A stretch of 64,000 nt of DNA from contig NZ_WUUK01000001.1 of the NCBI RefSeq assembly GCF_009831115.1, forward strand, positions 868,001 through 932,000. Direction: 5' to 3'. Under the pieces are notes generated by a model. That model was not told the DNA's origin. It saw nothing but the letters and a program-made list of their open reading frames with translations, and searched no databases. The first letter of the stretch is position 1; the number at the start of each line of letters is the position of its first letter. The position numbers were made by a program, and so were the translations under genes. Origin of the DNA: Salinicoccus hispanicus. Its GTDB lineage: Bacteria > Bacillota > Bacilli > Staphylococcales > Salinicoccaceae. Positions 60,876 through 64,000 of the stretch are shown piece after piece.

Positions 60876-62586
60876 ATCCTTTTGTATGATATCCAATGAG
60901 AAATTCAGCAATCTTCCGATTCATGTCATCGATATTCTCCTGGTGCATGAAGGTGTGTCCTTCATTTTCATAGGCAGTAAAAGCTGCATCCTGCCCACTT
61001 TTTGCCAGAGCTTCCGCCATCTGCACGGATTCAGTATAAGGCACACGTGAATCGTGATGGCTGTGGAATATCATCAGAGGTGCAGTGATATCCCTGCTTC
61101 TGGTGAGTGGCGAGATATCATCCAGGAATTCACCCTGCCCCTCTATCGAACCATACTCCGCAGCTCTCAGACTGCGTCTCCATGGTGGCGTACCCAGAAG
61201 GAATGTCCTCAAGTGCGAAATACCGACGATATCCACCGCAGCAGTCCACAAATCCGGATGATGCGTAACTAGCAACAGTGTCATCAGACCACCATAGCTC
61301 CGGCCCATCACACTGATATTCGCACTATCTGCATGATCTGTATCGATCAGGTGCTGTCTAAGTTCCACGACATCCTTCATTGCATCAAGCCGCTTCTCCC
61401 TATCATCCGCTTCAAGGTAGGTACGCCCATATCCCATGCTGCCACGTATATTCGGAACAGCCACGCATAGGCCTGCTCTGTTCAGAAGATGGTAGAGTGC
61501 ATTGAATTCCGGTCTGGCCTGGGACTCCGGCCCTCCGTGGATGTGGATCACAGCGCCATGACCCGATTCGGCTTCATAGATGAAATATGGAATCTCAGTT
61601 CCATCAAACGATGAATAGCTCGCCATGCGCCATGATACTTCCTCAGCTGGCAGGTTGTCGGCGATCAGTTCAAAATCCTTCCGATCCAGACTATAGCGGT
61701 AGATGCAGTGCGGCTGATCGACGGAAGAATAGATCAGAAAGACATCATCCGCTCTCCCAATAGACAATGAATGAATGACACCATTCTTTTTGAAGGGCAT
61801 CTGGACTACTTCCCATGTTGTGAGATCCAATGTGTACAGTAAGGAGCTGCCGTTTTCATTACAGGATAATATCGCTGTCCTATCATCTTTTGATAGTTTG
61901 AAGTGCTCGATGTCCCAGTTGAATCCGGTCCGTTTTACGTATGTACCGTCTTCCAGATCGATTTCATATATGTTTTTGAATCCATTTCCCAGATCGCTGA
62001 GGCATAGGCAGGTATCCCGAACAAACTTGAATGAGGAGAATCTGGCCTGTGGAAACGGAAGCTCCTTCACTTCTCCCGACGCTGTATCAAAGACCATCAG
62101 CATCTGATCCACGTTATTCACATCCATTGATAGCAGAAGCTGCCCTTCAGACAGTTCATGGATGAAATGGATGGGGGCTTCGAATTCACCCATGACTGCC
62201 ACAGTACCCGCACCATCGATGCTGCATAGCTCGAAAGACGAGGATGCATGATGATTACGGATGGCTGTATACATATCCTTGCCTGCATCATATTCCCCAT
62301 AGTGATGGAAACAATCAGGCTGATCGACAAGCGTAATCATATCCTTGCCGTCGAACTTATGAAACTGGTTCCTTTCGTTGCCATGATAGTCGGTCGCAAC
62401 TGTAATATGATCCTCTTCAATCCAGAAGTTTTTGATGTTCTGATCAGAATCGGTGAGTTTATATTTTTCACGACTGTCGATTTCCATTTTCCACAGCTGC
62501 TGTGTGCCACTCTCACTGCTGATGAAATAAAGACTTTGTTCCTTACCATGATACTTGAGATTCATATATTTGATGTAACTGTCCAA
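60874..62586 (-). CDS. Prolyl-oligopeptidase-family (S9) serine peptidase
   Basis: A 570-residue two-domain protein. The first ~310 residues are a WD/beta-propeller-like region; the C-terminal alpha/beta hydrolase domain has IHGGPESQARPEF, the nucleophile GRSYGGLMTLL, the Asp in HSHHDSRVPYTE and the His in EGHTFMHQEN. It likely trims short peptides in the cytoplasm or acts as an acyl-aminoacyl peptidase. The start is a TTG seven bases after GGGGAG; no better ATG lies nearby in frame until residue 8. Confidence 0.87.
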   Translation of the reverse strand: MDSYIKYMNLKYHGKEQSLYFISSESGTQQLWKMEIDSREKYKLTDSDQNIKNFWIEEDHITVATDYHGNERNQFHKFDGKDMITLVDQPDCFHHYGEYDAGKDMYTAIRNHHASSSFELCSIDGAGTVAVMGEFEAPIHFIHELSEGQLLLSMDVNNVDQMLMVFDTASGEVKELPFPQARFSSFKFVRDTCLCLSDLGNGFKNIYEIDLEDGTYVKRTGFNWDIEHFKLSKDDRTAILSCNENGSSLLYTLDLTTWEVVQMPFKKNGVIHSLSIGRADDVFLIYSSVDQPHCIYRYSLDRKDFELIADNLPAEEVSWRMASYSSFDGTEIPYFIYEAESGHGAVIHIHGGPESQARPEFNALYHLLNRAGLCVAVPNIRGSMGYGRTYLEADDREKRLDAMKDVVELRQHLIDTDHADSANISVMGRSYGGLMTLLLVTHHPDLWTAAVDIVGISHLRTFLLGTPPWRRSLRAAEYGSIEGQGEFLDDISPLTRSRDITAPLMIFHSHHDSRVPYTESVQMAEALAKSGQDAAFTAYENEGHTFMHQENIDDMNRKIAEFLIGYHTKG

Positions 62587-62700
62587 TTCATATCTCCCCT
62601 TTTAAATACTACTCTATCATTTCTTCGACATTATTACGTGACTTTTCAGTCAATTTAAGGTGATAATATGATTAGATAACATGAGGAGGCTGATGGCACT

Positions 62701-62853
62701 ATGAAGGTGAAGACCATAAGTGCAATGACGGAAAAAGGACTCGATAAGAAAGTGAACGAATTTCTTTATGAGAACCATCAGATAGAGATCATCGATATCA
62801 AATTCTCATATGGAAGTACACTTGCTGTGCTGATCATCTATAGGGAGCAATAA
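62701..62853 (+). CDS. Small Cse60/DUF2758-like protein (50 residues)
   Basis: A 50-residue frame: MKVKTISAMTEKGLDKKVNE, FLYENHQ, IEIIDIKFSY, then LAVLIIYRE. The alternation of helix and strand matches the Bacillus Cse60/DUF2758 group, small proteins of unknown function known from sporulation screens but also present in non-spore formers. AGGAGG lies upstream at a longish spacing (about 11). A strong terminator follows directly. Confidence 0.65.
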   Translation: MKVKTISAMTEKGLDKKVNEFLYENHQIEIIDIKFSYGSTLAVLIIYREQ

Positions 62854-62892
62854 AAAAATTCTCCACTTCGGTTGAAGTGGAGAATTTTTTTA
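62854..62892. terminator. Bidirectional terminator after the Cse60-like gene
   Basis: AAAAAATTCTCCACTTC-GGTT-GAAGTGGAGAATTTTTT. Confidence 0.92.
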
Positions 62893-63552
62893 TTAGATAT
62901 GAAGTCTTCTGCTCAGCTGGGACCATACGGCATGGTGGGCAAATACCCCAAAAAATACAACCAGCATGAAAGCATATAGACTTGCAACTGCACTTGGCCA
63001 GATGACCGTAGCGTAACCTGAAAAATACAGTGCAGCTGGCAGAAAGCTCAGTGTAATCATCAAAATGGAGCTGACATAGCCCTTCCATTTCAAACGCTTC
63101 GTCAGAAGTGACAGTGTAACCATCACCAGGCCTGCGACAATAAGAAAAGGTACTGCATAGTTGATCGACCAATTGAGAAAGCCGGATTGCGAATCTATAA
63201 GCAGAAGCAGCAGGGTCAGACTTGCAACCTGACCAACAATCTTGCTGCCAAGGTGGGATTTCGACAGAACGGTGTGATTCAGTGAAATGACAGCATAGGC
63301 AACAAAGCCAATGACGTAGAATACCCATAGAAAATGGGGCATGACAATCAGATTGACGAATATGCATGCCAGTATGATGGCCAGTCCTGCAAATACGGCA
63401 ATTTTAGATGCTTTTCTTTTGCCTAGTGATTGTCTGTCATACTTCGGATACGGCCTATTCTCCACCGCAATATAGGTGGATGACAACCGCCGGCTGCATA
63501 ACGGACAGGTATTATGCTTCGATTTGACACTGCACTGTTCACAATGATTCAT
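62893..63552 (-). CDS. DUF6320-type zinc-ribbon membrane protein
   Basis: A 219-residue protein. An N-terminal zinc ribbon (CEQC near residue 4, CPLC near 17) precedes about six membrane helices. This is the DUF6320 layout, found next to condensation-domain acyltransferases as it is here. A biosynthetic role for a surface or exported acylated compound is suggested by that pairing only. The ATG at 63552 lies after GGGGGAAC within the end of the upstream gene; overlap is 14 bases. Confidence 0.75.
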   Translation of the reverse strand: MNHCEQCSVKSKHNTCPLCSRRLSSTYIAVENRPYPKYDRQSLGKRKASKIAVFAGLAIILACIFVNLIVMPHFLWVFYVIGFVAYAVISLNHTVLSKSHLGSKIVGQVASLTLLLLLIDSQSGFLNWSINYAVPFLIVAGLVMVTLSLLTKRLKWKGYVSSILMITLSFLPAALYFSGYATVIWPSAVASLYAFMLVVFFGVFAHHAVWSQLSRRLHI

Positions 63553-64000
63553 TGCTGTTCCCCCACTCATTGGAATTAACCTCTATTTCAAGTCCGGTCA
63601 ACCGTTTCAATTCCTTGAAAAACTCCCTCACAATGCCAGTTTCTGAAATGGACAGTGTAAAAGTGATCGTCATGCGGCCATTGATTGTGCCAGCCGCACA
63701 GCTGATTGGACTTCTACTCGTAGGATACAGCGCAATATCCATCCGTTCGACATGTTCTTCCATGGACTTCGGCAATTTCACATTTCCCATATTCGACAAT
63801 GTCATCGATTTTGTTCTCTCACCGATATGATTGAACCCATATCTCATCGCAGGATATTTGAGAAATATTGGAATGACGCGTGTCATCATCCTTCTCTGCA
63901 GCTGAAAATGATGGTTGATGCCCTTCTGCAGACTTTCCTTGGCAGTACGGGATACAAGCTTTTCAGCAACTTCATCCAATATACCTTCGAAAGTTGTCTC
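63539..64000 (-). CDS. Condensation-domain/alcohol acetyltransferase-like protein, C-terminal part (cut by window edge)
   Basis: The visible 153 residues continue open to the window end, so the N-terminus is missing. Segments such as SMTLSNMGNVKLPKSMEEHV and PISCAAGTINGRMTITFTLS resemble the C-terminal lobe of the condensation/acyltransferase superfamily (CoA-dependent BAHD/PapA-like). The catalytic HHxxxD motif would lie outside the window. It overlaps the DUF6320 gene, so the pair is translationally coupled. Confidence 0.7.
   Translation of the reverse strand, partial: ETTFEGILDEVAEKLVSRTAKESLQKGINHHFQLQRRMMTRVIPIFLKYPAMRYGFNHIGERTKSMTLSNMGNVKLPKSMEEHVERMDIALYPTSRSPISCAAGTINGRMTITFTLSISETGIVREFFKELKRLTGLEIEVNSNEWGNSNESL

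Noticed and set aside
1-64000. CRISPR arrays, rRNA genes, complete insertion sequences, toxin-antitoxin pairs or restriction systems
   Set aside because: I saw no regularly spaced repeats, no rRNA sequence, no intact transposase and no recognisable restriction or toxin-antitoxin genes.

Overview
This window looks like a chromosomal segment from a member of the Staphylococcaceae with moderate G+C, most like Salinicoccus or a relative. This rests on recognised proteins and gene order, not on a database search. The order traP / ecsB-ecsA / hit / YtxH-like gene / prsA / yhaM-yhaN-yhaO / yheA / yheB / airS-airR is staphylococcal, as are the metK | pckA | ytkD neighbourhood and the hemE-hemH-hemY cluster. 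The secreted proteins are unusually acidic and rich in Ser/Thr/Glu, which would suit a salt-tolerant coccus.

Left part (1-16.8 kb): metK under a SAM-I riboswitch and, divergently, pckA with a CcpN-like operator; then ytkD and yidD. A menaquinone block follows (menF-menD-menH-menB-menE leftward, menA rightward), with a terminator between menB and menE and no menC in view. Next come a PH-like protein, an acidic lipoprotein, an RsmJ-like methyltransferase, a 16-cysteine copper-storage-like protein and an eight-gene tRNA cluster (fMet-Asp-Phe-His-Gly-Asn-Glu-Ser). After that are a Rieske-type FAD oxidoreductase and a divergent quinone-sensing repressor/catechol dioxygenase pair (CatR/CatE-like).

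Accessory stretch (about 16.8-20.0 kb): small proteins of unknown function, a duplicated 84/86-residue family, decayed coding fragments and an integrase-like C-terminal remnant 24 bp beyond the 3' end of tRNA-Ser(GCU). I read this as a decayed island at a tRNA attachment site. A second, identical tRNA-Asn lies just beyond.

Middle (20-41 kb): comK divergent from an IDEAL-domain gene, lplA, haem genes hemY-hemH-hemE (coproporphyrin route), a TRAP/HmoB-like protein, the Ecs transporter, HIT protein, PrsA foldase, the YhaM/YhaN/YhaO nuclease group, YheA/YheB, an XRE regulator, a glutamate symporter and the AirSR-like oxygen/redox two-component system.

Right part (41-64 kb): a BdbC/thioredoxin-like pair with a pseudouridine synthase; trpE-trpG without the rest of the tryptophan pathway; fumC-ppx-ppk; a degenerate NagB-fold protein; nfrA, trmL, queG and dsdA with an HD hydrolase. 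A three-gene cell-envelope cluster follows (YkyA-like lipoprotein, polysaccharide-deacetylase lipoprotein, DUF4015 glycoside hydrolase). The window ends with yceI, a SAM-I-controlled MetE-core methyltransferase, an S9 peptidase, a Cse60-like small protein and a DUF6320/acyltransferase pair running off the edge.

No wholly new defence or biosynthetic system is obvious. The best leads are the accessory stretch with its duplicated small family, the envelope cluster, the catalytic-motif-less NagB homologue and several regulatory sites.
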